Source of the DNA: Diatrype stigma
Taxonomy: Eukaryota; Ascomycota; Sordariomycetes; Xylariales; Diatrypaceae
Assembly: GCA_022225965.2 (NCBI GenBank)
Contig: JAKJXP020000010.1
Location: forward strand, 372,001-436,000
Length of the DNA stretch: 64,000 bases
Direction: 5' to 3'
The notes beneath the pieces are model-generated. The model did not search any database. It worked only from the letters and a program-made list of their open reading frames with translations, and was not told where the DNA came from. Positions 13,533-24,586 of the stretch are shown piece after piece. A program made the translations under genes and the position numbers. Position 1 is the first letter of the stretch. Each line of letters begins with the position of its first letter.

Positions 13533-14143
13533 CTAAGTGCTGTTTGGGTCATCACAACTCAGAACTCCATCGGTGTTCTCGATGTACCAATCGGTGCCTG
13601 ATAACTCTGGTAAGTAAGTGGGAATAAGGTTGTGGGTGGTGGATAGGGACTCTCGAGGTATGCTTACCAAGACCATGGTCCTTCCCGGCAGTTCCATCGC
13701 AAGTGCACACAATGAACACATAGTTTCCCTCCCAGTCCTCAAGGAAACGCGTCTCGAGGTAGCAATCGCTGCAATGCTTGCCGAAGTCGGTACCCTGTGT
13801 GTATGCGCGTCAGTCACTGACCAACCACAAACTTACAAAGCACTAATTACACAGACCAAATGAAGAAAACCTGCACGCCATCCTCACAACTTCACTCAGA
13901 ATAACAAATATCAGGTGTTGTACTTACATGTCCGATGGTCTTGTCTGCCACGTTGTATCCGAGGCAGTCGTTCAGGTCCAAGGAGTTCGGATGGGGCACA
14001 GATTGCTTGTCGTTGCAGTTGGCCGAGAGAATATCAGTTGTCGCGTCGAGTGTGATATCCTTACATGTCTTCTCGAAGTAATAAGCCGTTGCTTGCCCGA
14101 GAAGAGCAGTCGCAGCAAGCGCGGTGGTGAATAGGAACTGCAT
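13533..14143 (-). CDS. Secreted cyanovirin-N-like (CVNH) protein, 138 aa
   Basis: Three exons join in phase: 14143-13928, 13794-13668 and 13606-13533, with introns of 133 and 61 bp bearing GTAAGT and GTAAGC donors. The chosen ATG begins MQFLFTTALAATALLGQATA, a signal peptide; an ATG eight codons upstream would spoil it. The mature protein carries hallmarks of the CVNH fold: an early CKDITLD segment, CND, a SLDLNDCLGYN strand, a central CSDCYLE...CTCDG cysteine cluster, and the closing IENTDGVLSC. CVNH proteins are small carbohydrate-binding lectins, often mannose-specific, and secreted forms occur in many filamentous fungi. A cell-wall or host-glycan binding role is inferred from the family. 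Family assignment rests on motif spacing, not a profile search. Confidence 0.85.
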
Positions 14144-14243
14144 AGTGACGAGTAGAGTTGGACACAAAGACTATTTACACGTCAAGGTCTTGAGGGCGAA
14201 GCATAACAGGCGAAAATCGACCTTAGCAAGAGTGTGGATGCTT

Positions 14244-14251
14244 CTTATATA
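14244..14251 (-). promoter_or_regulatory. TATA box of the CVNH gene
   Basis: TATATAAG on the minus strand, 101 bp upstream of the ATG at 14143, almost the same spacing as in the neighbouring cysteine-rich peptide gene. Confidence 0.55.
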
Positions 14252-14366
14252 CCGCGACTTGGCTCGGCTGGCCAGTCAGGAGTTTATAGATATTATTCCG
14301 GGTACGCCCAGGCATAGGTAAGGGAAGACGCCAGAACCTTGGCAGTTCTGGCTTATTAAACATATC

Positions 14367-14678
14367 GTGGTGCATGATCCAAGGTTTAGTAATATACGGA
14401 ACTTCTTGTTTCGAACATATGTTGAGTTGCCGGGTATTGATTGGAAGAGTGTTCGCGATCGATTGGCAGACATAGGCGAGAGAACCGACTATTTTGGGAT
14501 GTTAAAATTGATCCCTCGGTCTGTAGACTTGATTAGAGCATTCTGGCCCTCTGGGCAATGGCTAATCCTGATTTATAGGCATGGCATCTATAAGTCGATT
14601 AGGAAGGTGGTAGGAGGCACGACTCGATGTGCTCCGTTGTCTTCTGACTTGAAGCTGAACTCGGATGATGAAAAATAG
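14367..14678 (+). other. Unrecognised open frame, possible gene fragment
   Basis: A 103-codon frame beginning at GTG rather than ATG. The frame continues upstream for about a dozen further codons (including WQFWLIKHIVV) to a TAA, without an ATG. The encoded residues (for example ELPGIDWKSVRDRLADIGER and LKLIPRSVDLIRAFW) look more protein-like than its neighbours. It could be an exon or decayed copy of an unrecognised gene. No matching splice partner was found on either side. Confidence 0.25.
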
Positions 14679-17600
14679 AATAGCGCATTGTGTTGAGATC
14701 GCCACTGGAACATGCTGAGGGACCACCGAATAAAGATGTCCTTTCGGAAGCATTCGATAGTTATGGAATTACATACTTCGTACACGATGAATAGCAGCTG
14801 CCGAGATTGCTTCAAAAGCCCTCTTGCCGCAATGAGATGCTGTGCCGCAGGCAGGCATACGCCAATCATGTCACCTATGCTAGATCTTCGAATAAACGGT
14901 AGACACTAATCAGGCACCTCGGCTTATAGTCCTCAGCCGCACCTTGTTGAATATTAGCTGGAATAGTGAGAGTGTATACTATGTAGCAAACCCGGGGGGA
15001 GGGGGGCGGGGATATAGGGCGATGAGCGTTGGTCAAATGGCTAAAAGTAGCATCTCAGTGTTCACCCTAGTTGTAGCGTGCCCACTGATTAGTGGCGATG
15101 AAATCAGTCAAGCTCTACAAGGTGAAAATCAAAGTCTTAATTACCATTTTCCAATCAAAGCATTGGAGGTGTGGTCCGCATGCTTGAATTAGACAACCAC
15201 TCGCTCCAGCGCCTATCTACAGCTCTCGTTCTAGACCAGCCTCGAAAAATCATATATCAAATCAAGGATGTGGTAAACCAGAGTGCTAGACAAGCTTCTA
15301 GGTTGGGAGAAGGTAGATAACGGATAGGTTCTTGACGAATATAAGCTTCTATAGAGAGGAGGTGACCCTTCATGTAGCCGTAGCCACCCCTGAATGGTAG
15401 ACAGGGTCTAAGTGTATTCCGATCTATAGATTCCCCAGCATAACTGCCGACAGGCTTTCTCGGGAACCGCATCGCCATCCTTTCTCACTAACCCCACAAC
15501 TTCCTCCCAAACCATCTCTCCTAGTGCCCGTACGTGCTGGGATAATTGAGTGTGCACCACCCTAGCAAATAGATCAAGAAGATTATTAAGTACGCTGTTA
15601 CAGATTTGATCAGAGAAAAACACATATAGGAGGAGGTAATGATCGCCTAACTAGTCATGAGCTCGAGGGTTCGAGACTATGAGGCTGTTTGTCTATGTAT
15701 AGGAGGATCAGTGGCTCTAGTTCTAGTCGACTACTAAACTCCGAGTTCCGAATAGGGGCCTCCTTACTGCGACAATCGCAAGCCATCCCATCCTGAGGCG
15801 GTAGCTAGGGCAACGGAATTCCCGCAATCCGTGTGATAGAAGGAGGAAGATTTATCGCTGGCAGAAGGAAGGAAAATCGCCCTTGTCAACATCAACCCAA
15901 GTTCTCGCGTTTCTCGTGTTGGTTATAGCTAAATTGGACCTTGAATCAAGTGCACCTGGCCTGGCATTTTGCTCATATGGACTTGTTGACTATCATTACG
16001 ATATCAGCTCTACACATTTCATACATTCTACGTAAGGTAGGCAACCGCTTCGTAGTCCCTCACTTCTCATTTTCCCACGTTTCGTCGCGGCAGACAATGC
16101 CAGGTCAGCATTGAACATGTTTCAAAACCAGATGCGACACTCAGCTGCTATCATGCTATCGATTTCGGACTGCGTAAGTGGCCGGTGTCTGTCGACCTGG
16201 TCTAGGGGTATTAAAATCAGGTCAAAGAACCACCTTCGGACAAGCTGGGGGACTGCAATGACCAGACCAGAGATCCGGCGCTTGCTTCCAGAAGCAATGA
16301 AGAGACTCTATGAGCAGGAGTGTTTCTGTGCCCTTTTTTTTTCTTTTTTTTCCCTATTCTTTCTACTTTCAACGGCCACAGAGAGCCTGTCAAGGTATAA
16401 TTTCTGATGGCTTGCTGCAAAATCGACGCGTGTAGTACGATGATCGACCTGTAATTCTGCATGGTTCCGTTGTCGACTTCGACCCCCCGCCCCGTCAGTT
16501 TCTGGAGTCCAGATAATTCCGCCCACGAGAGGACATGAACGGGAGACCAACTGCCGTCGTTACCTGAGGTAAAGCAGCTGAACATTAGTGCGAGGCACAG
16601 TATCAATCCACTCCACTCCATCCACGAAACACCCCCGTGGAATGGAATGGGCGGATTCCCACGATCGTACCGGGTTTGATTGATAAATACGGATGGCCGT
16701 GGACACCGTAAACACTCGTGGACATTCGTGGGTAGAGATGGCTGCACGGACTCGGAATTATCGTTGACGTTGTATCGACGAAGGTCCTTAATCCGAGCAA
16801 CCTCTATCTTGGTCCGCATAACCCTTACTTCCACGAGTATCCGCGTATGTCCACGAGTGAGACTGGCCCACATCGTGATCACAATTCTGAGGCTCCGTGG
16901 ATGGTTGGAAATGTCGTGGACACAAATTTGTGGGCACCTCGTGGACGTTGTGCAGTGGATTGACACCCTGGTCCTGACTAGCTGCAATCCTTCCGACTTG
17001 CCAGCTCATAGCAATCGGCAGCATTGTGGCACATTTGTGGCATGGAAGACCTATGCTAGGTAGGGGTTATAGGCCCATTTAGCCACCGTATTTAGCAGGA
17101 CTTTCGGGTAATTAGTCTGCCCACACCGGTACCCCCTTTCAACAACAACCACCATTTGATATGACACGGTCGGATTGCTGGCGTTATATTGGGCTACATA
17201 TATCATACGGTACCTAGTTGCAGATCAGACACACGCAATGGTTATCCCCAGAATGCTGCATACATGTATTGCAGGATTCACAAATAGGGGCGAAATATCA
17301 TTATGCTTGACTTCTAGGTGACTGTAGATATAATGTGTAGCTAACCCAGAAGATTCTGGGGTCCTTTGCGTTTAATAATTCTCACACCTTATAATGCCCC
17401 TACCTTGGGGGTTAAGTATTCCTAGCTTATGTAGCCCTCCTTAAATAGTAAAGCTCTGCAATTCTCAACTCGGAGCTAACCATACCCCCTACATAATTTA
17501 CAGTGGTATCAGGAAATATACTAGTATGGATCCCATATGTGCACTAGTGAGGGCTTCTACGGTTATATTAAAAGCTGTTTCTTCCCTTATAGCTTCCATA

Positions 17601-17841
17601 GACTGCAGGTCCATTCTGCCCTTCTCCCCTTCCCCTATCCCGTAGCTGTTCTATCACTCCGGACCCAAAGCACATGACAAGTAGCTAGATCGAACAAGGT
17701 TAATCTGGACAGTTGTAGCCAGTCTTGAATACAACGAAATACGACAACACTTCCCAGAAGGCTAAACAGCACGAGTGGACAGTATCCCAGGCGCCTTTTG
17801 TGAATTATCTTAGCAGTTATTCATCGTCACATATACTTGAT
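14679..17841. other. Long intergenic region
   Basis: No convincing gene. The longest frame (16217-16987, minus strand, 256 codons) has irregular composition and a lysine run translating a T-rich tract, and is treated as chance. The region holds a cluster of CGTGGAC motifs (separate entry). The right end is the promoter of the oxidase gene starting at 17842. Confidence 0.5.
16619..16947. repeat. Cluster of CGTGGA / TCCACG motifs
   Basis: Within about 330 bp the hexamer CGTGGA or its complement occurs about nine times, several extended to CTCGTGGAC or GTCCACGAG (near 16698, 16714, 16830, 16850, 16894, 16913 and 16938). Both orientations are present. A CACAAATTTGTG palindrome sits at 16921-16932. 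The pattern suggests dispersed binding sites or a decayed tandem array, but no known site is assigned. Confidence 0.6.
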
Positions 17842-19504
17842 ATGGAGGATCCCTTGTCTCTCTCCCTTTCCGAGAAGGGAATCCAAGTTCTCAGACCCGC
17901 CTCTTCAGAATTTACAAGCGCAACGCGGCGATGGTCGACTCATAAGGCACCGCAGTATACCGCGGCCGTAGTGCCAACGAGCGAACAAGAAGTGGCCGAG
18001 ACTGTGAGAACTACCAAAAGCCACTTGAAGGCTGAGCTAAAGCGAAGTGCCCTAGGTCAAAAGTGCAAGAGCTGCAGGTACACCGTTCCTAGCCACGGGA
18101 GGCCGCCATGGATACGGCACCACACTGGGTCAGTTGAAGGAGGGTCTTGCCATCGACCTGAGCAAGATGAGCTCGATCGATATCGACGAGGCTGCTGGCA
18201 CCCTGACTATCGGCCCCGGTGTGAAAATTGGTGACGTTATCGGCCCTGTCGAAGCGGTAGGATATCAACTTCGTAAGTCTCAGCGAGCCCTTCCATTTGG
18301 GAATAATAAGTTACTAATCTCATTCGCACAGCTGTTGGATCCTGCCTCAGCGTTGGCGTTGTGGGTGCAACGATCGGTGGCGGGGTGGGACTCTACCAGG
18401 GGCTCTTCGGCTTGATGATTGATTCTCTTGTTTCTGTGCGACTAGTCACAGCCGACGGGAGTGTTGTTGAAGCATCCGCATCCGCGAACCCCGAGTTGTT
18501 CTGGGCTGTTCGTGGCGCTGGGGCCAACTTCGGTATCATCACGTCCGCAACTTATAAGCTTCATAAGGCTGTGAATAACGCGCAGGTCTTTACTGTTGAT
18601 GCAGTCTGGCCTGCAAGCATGGTTCCGAAATTCTTCGATGTCCTAGAGTCGTTCGAAGGTAAAATGCCTCCTGAGCTATCGATTGCCAGCTTTGTCGTCT
18701 GGGACGTAGCCTCTCGTGCAGTGAGTACCGCAACTTTCGATCGTATTCCCGGTAGACTAAGGCTTACACTATACAAAGACGCAGGTTATAAGTACATTCG
18801 TATACAGCGGCGCAGAGGCCCAAGGTCGAGAGATACTAGCGCCCTTCTTTGATCTGAAACCGCCAGCCATCCGTGATAGCAACGTGGCGTATAGCCAGGT
18901 GCCATCAATCGTTGTATTTGGATTTCTGAGTCAAACATGCATCCCAGGGCTTATCCACGACATATATGGGTTCAACGTCCGAAAGTTCTCGTCTAAAGCT
19001 TTTCTTTCGGCCTTCAACAAATTTGATACTTTTTTTCAAGCACATCCGGAAGGCCGCTCATGTGCCGCTGTCTTTGAGACTTTCTCTCACCAAGCCATGG
19101 CCGCTGTTCCTGATGAAGAGACTGCCTATCCCTGGAGAGACGCCAAAGGCAATTTGTACGTGAAAGCAACACCGCCCCCCCCCCCCTTCCCATAGTACGA
19201 GAGGCATAGCACAACGCTAACGTAGCCTCACACCACATATAGCATGCTGCAGATGACATGGGATAAGCCTGGAGACCCTGTAGAGGATGTGATCAACACT
19301 TTTGCTCGTGAAATGCGCCAGGACTTTGCCGCAGAATCAGGATATCCGGATCTAAGCGTGTATGTGAGCTATGCCCATGGGGACGAGACCCTCGAGCAGA
19401 TCTACGGAAAAGACAAATTGCCACGACTGGCAAGCTTGAAGAAGCTGTGGGATCCCGATAACGTATTCGCTTACCATCACGCTTTGCCCACCGAGTATCC
19501 ATAA
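17842..19504 (+). CDS. BBE-type FAD-linked oxidoreductase (466 aa)
   Basis: Five exons join in phase: 17842-18003, 18056-18272, 18332-18720, 18785-19155 and 19243-19504; introns are 52, 59, 64 and 87 bp with donors GTGAGA, GTAAGT, GTGAGT and GTACGT. The product has the FAD-binding PCMH-type fold at the N-terminus and the berberine-bridge-enzyme C-terminal strand near the end (DPDNVFAYHHALP). GGRHG (His72) and GSCLSVGVVGATIGGGVG (Cys131) are the residues that usually attach FAD covalently at two points in this family. BBE-like enzymes oxidise sugars, alkaloids or polyketide intermediates; the substrate is unknown. No signal peptide is evident with this start, so the protein may be cytosolic, unlike many secreted relatives. 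Unspliced reading makes the gene look broken, but with these introns it is intact. Intron 4 contains a C12 run (19175-19186). Confidence 0.88.
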
Positions 19505-19831
19505 GCAGTGATGGATATAGTATGAAGAACTGGGGGGCTTGTATTGGAAAACCAAAGTGCAGTTGTGAATCTAGTTTGTTATCTACAGATGGTCCGCAAC
19601 AACTCATTAGCTCAGACTGGTCCGTACTGAGAAACAAACAAAGATGGGACAAAGAATTTTGAGCTTGGTTGGTGCTACCAACCTACCAAGTATCATTCTT
19701 TGTTCGGACACATTCCAACTGATACACGTCGAGTCATAGACGGAGAGTACGCGTAGTACATGTCGCTTGCTCACACAATGACTTATTCGGGTCTCAAAGG
19801 GGTGCCACACGTCGATGTCTTTTAGATCAAG

Positions 19832-21322
19832 ATGTCGCCGACCTCGAGTGAATCTGGGAAAATGGTATGCTTCTGTACAGTAGAGCACACTCTATTTGGC
19901 TAGGAAAGCATCCGTGGTAAACTAACAGTGGCGCAGAGACTAAATCATGACATCTTCTGGTATGTAGGGAAGGACTATTTGAGTGATCCCGTGGACATCT
20001 TCGCCCTTGCTTCGACATGCCGCTCTCTTCTTGCACTCCTCGAGAAAGAGGCGTACATCGCAGACGTACTTGACGTCAAGGACCGATCAAGCGAATGGGA
20101 ATCCGGAAACCGCTGTGAGCCTCCACCATACGACGACGATGATTACGATACCGAAATAGGTGACGCGGATAATCATCACGAAGATGATATCGCGAGTGAA
20201 GGTAGCTGGAGGGCATCTTCAGATAGGGGGTCAGGCACGGAGGAGACAGACACAGAAATGACGGGCACTGAGAACGTGACCGCAACGGGACCTGGTATGC
20301 CTACAAGCACATCAACGAACAATGCATCATCACAGGCAACATCAGCCGGACCGGCCCCGCGACCTCCAGGTAGATTTCCATCCGAATCCAGCTTGGACTG
20401 GATTGAGGAGCAGCGACTGCGATACCCGCAGGGCGGCCTGCACGCGCTGGCAAAAGGAAAGGGGCCCATATCCTCGGTGCGCAAGGCCATCGCCGCCGCG
20501 CAGAGGTTCTGGCCGGAGTACGTCGACGTCCGGGGCGCGCTCGGGGATGCGCCGATCCACGTTGCGGCGCGGCACGGGCAGCGCGAGATCGTGCGGCTGC
20601 TGCTGCTGCCGCACAAGCACGGCGGCGGAGGCTGCATCCCGCGCGCCGCGTCCGAGTACGTGTGCTGGGACCCCAGGCCGCTGTCGGAAGTGATCAACCA
20701 CCTGGCGCTTAGGGCGAAGGGGGCCCGGGACGGCGGGGATACAGCGGCTACTTCTCCTGCTTCTGCTGCCCTGCTGGATCATCGGCCGGAAGCTCCGAGA
20801 ATCCACCTCAATGCCAGCCGGGGCAGCGGATACTTCGGCCTATCGGAGCGGGATTCGCCTTTCGTGACGGACGCGCTGGGGTGCGCCATCCTGGGCGGCC
20901 ACGTGGACGTCGCGGAGCTGCTGCTCCAGCATTCCTGCTACGACCGGGGGTCCATCCGCCGCTGTCTGGAACACAGCAGATGGGAGGATGACGGGGGCTA
21001 CCCCATCGCCTCGCCGCTGCACCTGGCGGCCCTGGCGGGCATGCCGTCGGTGGTGGAGAGGCTGATGATGATGGGGGTGGACCCGAACGTGAGAGAGCCG
21101 CTCTTCCATAACTGCTCGGCGCTGCACATGGCTAGCACACGAGATGGCACGAGAGATGCGGTGATGGTTCTCTTGGATCACGGGGGCGACTTGGCCCAGC
21201 TTGACGATGAGGGCCGGAGGGTCGTGCAGTGGGCGCAGGCGTTTGGCGTGGAGGGTCTTCCTGCGTGGCTTGAATCGTTGGACGTTTCCAGGACAAGGCG
21301 GATAGTGAGCTATCGATCCTAG
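19832..21322 (+). CDS. F-box-like ankyrin-repeat protein (about 472 aa)
   Basis: The long frame has no ATG at its start, so a short first exon is proposed: 19832-19864 (11 codons from ATG), a 72-bp intron with GTATGC donor, CTAAC branch site and GCGCAG acceptor, then exon 2 from 19937 to the stop. The N-terminus (LNHDIFWYVGKDYLSDPVDI and following) resembles an F-box, which binds Skp1 in SCF ubiquitin ligases. An acidic, Ser/Thr-rich linker follows (about 65-145). Ankyrin repeats occupy the C-terminal half, including APIHVAARHGQREIVRLLL, DALGCAILGGHVDVAELLLQ, SPLHLAALAGMPSVVERLMM and SALHMASTRDGTRDAVMVLL. The likely role is substrate recruitment through the ankyrin region, but the target is unknown. 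A second gene of the same architecture lies at 45.7 kb. The first exon is the least certain part. Confidence 0.75.
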
Positions 21323-21948
21323 CCCTGGGGCAGTCAAAATAGCAAGGCATGAGAGTGTTGAGTTGGTGGCGGTTGAGCCATCGGCCGCTCTATGAGATAT
21401 GAACTCTAGTCAAGTATAGTGGGAGGCAGTTGCTACCTCATAGGTGTGTAGGTATAAATAGGGGTAGGTAAAACTTGCGGGGCGTTGGTGGCCAAAACTT
21501 GTTTTAGCATATGATAGGCAACTTGTGAGATTTTATGTCACCTTTCTGCTCAATAGTCACGGGTAATTCATTCGCTTATGCATATAAGTCTAAGTATCTA
21601 TGAAGCCAACACTTACATCTTCCTCATTGCATCGTACTTCATCAAACAGGTTGTGACAAACAGGTTGTGACAAGAGAACAAAACTTCCAAAAAATGGAAA
21701 GAAAACCAGGAAAAAGATATAAAGTCAAGATAAGAAATGTAAAAGAGCAACTTTCGTTGGGTATTTCTCTCCAAAAACTCCCAGTAATGCAAGATAAGTA
21801 AGTATGAATGTTGAAAAGCCTTCTGCCACACCAAAGACATCGTGGAAAAGTGATAGAAAAAAGTCACCACCACCATCACCACTACCGGGCGCAACAGCCC
21901 AAACCTTCATCCTGCCATTCTCCATCTCTTCCTCCATCCATCCACCAC
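21323..21948. other. Convergent intergenic region
   Basis: Lies between the 3' ends of the ankyrin gene and the minus-strand hydrolase gene. It contains a short direct repeat (AACAGGTTGTGACAA, about 21647-21675). No gene is supported. Confidence 0.5.
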
Positions 21949-23235
21949 TCACCCCACGACCCCAACCGAATACCGCAACCACCGGTCCAGCTCGTTCGTC
22001 CAGCTGAGCTTCGGGTCGTCGAGGGCGAGCGAGACGCCGTGCGGGCCGTCGGGCAGCACGAGCAGCTGGAAGGGGCGGGCGTGGCGGGCCATGGCGCCCG
22101 CGAACAGCAGCGCGTTCTGCACCGGCACCGCCGGGTCGTTGGCCGTGTGGAAGATGAAGACGGGCGGCGTGCGCGGCCCCACCGCCCGGTGCGGCGACAT
22201 GCGCCGCTGCAGCTCCGGCACGTCCGCGAACGGGTCGTCCTTTTCTTCTTCCTTCTTCCCTTTCGCCTCTTCTGTGCCCCCTGCCCCCGTCCCCGTCCTG
22301 CCGCCCTGCTCTTGCGCCTCCTTCTCCTTCTCCTTCTTCAGCGCCGCAGCAGCGGCGGCTGCCGCTGCCACCGTCGCCGCGACCGACGCCCCGGACTGGG
22401 ACCGGGACCTGCTGCTGGTAGCGCCACTAGGAGTGGGAGTCGTTCTGCCCCCGGTTCCGGTTCCGGTTCCGGGCCCCCTTGCATCGATCGCAGAGACGCC
22501 GCCGCCGCCGCCGCCGAGGGAGCCGTGCCCGGTGGTGCCGTCCCCCAGCAGGTTCCGGCGCGACCCGAGGTGCGCCACCACGATGTCGCCGTCGTTGTCG
22601 TCGGACGTCATGGAGACGACGGGGTAGGCGAGCACGGCGAAGTCGAGCAGCGGCTCGATGTCGGGCCTCGTGAGGGTCAGGGCCGCGAGGTGGGCGCCGG
22701 CCGAGAACCCCCAGACGCCGAGCCGGTAGCGCTGTTGTTGTTGTTGTATCTGTCGTCCTGCTCCTCCAACTCCTACCCCTACCGCCGTCGCCATCGCCAC
22801 TGCCGCTGCTGCTGCATGCTCGGTAGGAGTGGCGCTGCCGTCACTGCTGCTGCCGCTGCCACTGCTGCCTTGGCTCTCCTGCTGGTCCAGACAGGCCCGG
22901 ATGGCGCGCACGGCGTCGGCGGCCTCGTCGAGCGGGGCCGGGTACAGCGGCGCGGGCGCGGCGCACGTGGTGGTGTAGTCGAGGACCCAGGCGTCGAGGC
23001 CGCGGGCGTTGAGGAAGCGGACCGTGTCGGCGCCCTCGTAGTCCAGGGAGACGAAGCTGTAGCCGCCGCCGGGGATGACGAGGACGCCGGCGCGGTGCTC
23101 AGACGCCGTGGTCCATGTCCATGACGGCGGCGATGATGATGCGGCTGCCGGTACTGCGAATGCGGCCCTGGTGTTGGTGCTGGTGCTGTTGACTCTGGCT
23201 TTGGCTTTCGACGCGGGGTAGAAGGCTATGCCCAT
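21949..23235 (-). CDS. Alpha/beta hydrolase, esterase-lipase (BD-FAE-like) family, 428 aa
   Basis: Single exon; the ATG at 23235 is the first that gives a sensible N-terminus, since 36 upstream codons in the same frame are low complexity. The fold is marked by VLVIPGGGYSFVSLDYEGAD (oxyanion loop at 55-58), the nucleophile elbow GFSAG (Ser178), HTANDPAVP (Asp367) and DGPHG (His399), a complete Ser-Asp-His triad. Relatives are carbohydrate or acyl esterases; the substrate cannot be read from sequence. Two insertions are unusual: a Ser/Gly/Ala/Gln-rich stretch at about 118-168 just before the nucleophile strand, and a 100-residue Gly, Ala and Lys/Glu-rich stretch at about 230-335 between the nucleophile and the Asp. 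No signal peptide is seen, so the enzyme is probably intracellular. Confidence 0.82.
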   Translation of the reverse strand: MGIAFYPASKAKARVNSTSTNTRAAFAVPAAASSSPPSWTWTTASEHRAGVLVIPGGGYSFVSLDYEGADTVRFLNARGLDAWVLDYTTTCAAPAPLYPAPLDEAADAVRAIRACLDQQESQGSSGSGSSSDGSATPTEHAAAAAVAMATAVGVGVGGAGRQIQQQQQRYRLGVWGFSAGAHLAALTLTRPDIEPLLDFAVLAYPVVSMTSDDNDGDIVVAHLGSRRNLLGDGTTGHGSLGGGGGGVSAIDARGPGTGTGTGGRTTPTPSGATSSRSRSQSGASVAATVAAAAAAAAALKKEKEKEAQEQGGRTGTGAGGTEEAKGKKEEEKDDPFADVPELQRRMSPHRAVGPRTPPVFIFHTANDPAVPVQNALLFAGAMARHARPFQLLVLPDGPHGVSLALDDPKLSWTNELDRWLRYSVGVVG

Positions 23236-24586
23236 TTCTGTATCTTCCTCTCTTCTTCCTTCCTTTCTTTCTTTCTTCTTCTGTGGCTGGCGGTGTGATA
23301 TGGTACGGTACGATACGGTGCCAAGTGCAACGGTGTGATACAAGGCGATATCGGCGTGTCGGCGGTGACGGTAACGGACAAGGTGTGGCGTGGGTGCGTG
23401 CGTGCGCGGTTAAAGCAGCACCAGATCCAAACCCAATACCAATACCAGTACCAGCACCAGCACCAGCTACGTACGCTACGGCAAGAAGGTTCGAGAAGAA
23501 AAGAAAGGTTCTTCTCACCGAAGAATCTCTTTTCTCTCGTGTCGCGTGCCTATTCTTCTTCCCATCGAGAATATATATATATAGATTCTAGTAATATAAC
23601 CTTGCTGGGATACGATCAGGGATCAAGACTAGAAGCAGAAAAGAAGGAGAACGAAAAGAAGAAGGGGAGGGAAAAGAACCAAGGGTACCTAGTAATGGTA
23701 AATATACCCAAGAGTGTGTATACCTACCAGGTTACCAGCCTACCTAGGTAGCTTATTCAAAGACCCAACCAACCATGAATCATCACGATAATAAAATCGA
23801 TATAACGGCATAGTCCTATAGCACCACACTAGGCTGCAAACAGAGTCGTTGGCCCGTCGTGCCCTAAACTAAATAACCACGATTATAAGCTGGCTTACTA
23901 TCCGTACTAAGGTCTAACCCACCGTAGCTACGGGGGGGGAGGGGGGAGGGTTTGACCTTCGCTTCGGGGAAAACACGTTTTCAAATGGGATGTGGGGAAG
24001 CTTCAGAACCCGTCCAATAGGTTGGTCATCCAAGGGTCTTCGCGGAACCGTAGCAAAAAGACGGGCAGCAGGTATGCGAAATGCGCTTTGGCGTGGAGTA
24101 ATGCTGGGTAGAGTAGCACTGCCTGCCCGCCTGTCCGCCCACTTACTACTACCTCATGGCTCTCCGAGCCTTTTCATCGTGGGCTCACCCTCCCCCTATT
24201 CCTACCTACCCGCTATAAGTTCAGGTTGCATACCGACAAGGCAGCAAGGAGGGCTCCCATGGATGACTGGAAACCCACTCAACAACCTTAGGGACAGGTA
24301 TATGGCTCGGAACTCGGCACCGCCGGCGCCGCAGTCTGTTGACCGTTAATAGCGCATCAGATCATCAGCTTTCGTCTGATCTGACAAAAAGGGCTTCTGC
24401 ATTGTGACGTCGTGATGCGCCATGGGATGAACCTGCAGATCTGCGGGAATGCGCCAGCCTATAACAACTCTCAAACGAGAGGGTTATCTATTTATCTGTA
24501 GCTACCCGAGTTGGTAGGTACCGAGGTAACGATGTACAACTTGGAGACTAAAAATACAAAACTACACAACGTCCGCATCCCCATCA
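23236..24586. other. Intergenic; hydrolase promoter
   Basis: Promoter side of the hydrolase and 3' side of the V-ATPase gene. It contains CT/GA-rich runs, a TA run (about 23574-23582), a TACCTAGGTA palindrome at 23741-23750 and a G-rich stretch near 23933-23950. No gene is supported. Confidence 0.5.

Noticed and set aside
16217..16987. 256-codon minus-strand frame with an internal hydrophobic segment (MEWSGLILCLALMFSC)
   Set aside because: Composition is irregular, the 3' part translates a T-rich tract into a lysine run, and no splice sites or family motif support it.
17842..19504. Oxidase gene as a frameshifted pseudogene
   Set aside because: Four introns with standard splice sites restore one continuous, family-like reading frame.
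21808..23124. 438-codon plus-strand frame opposite the hydrolase
   Set aside because: Arg/Gly-rich antisense shadow; the catalytic motifs are on the minus strand.
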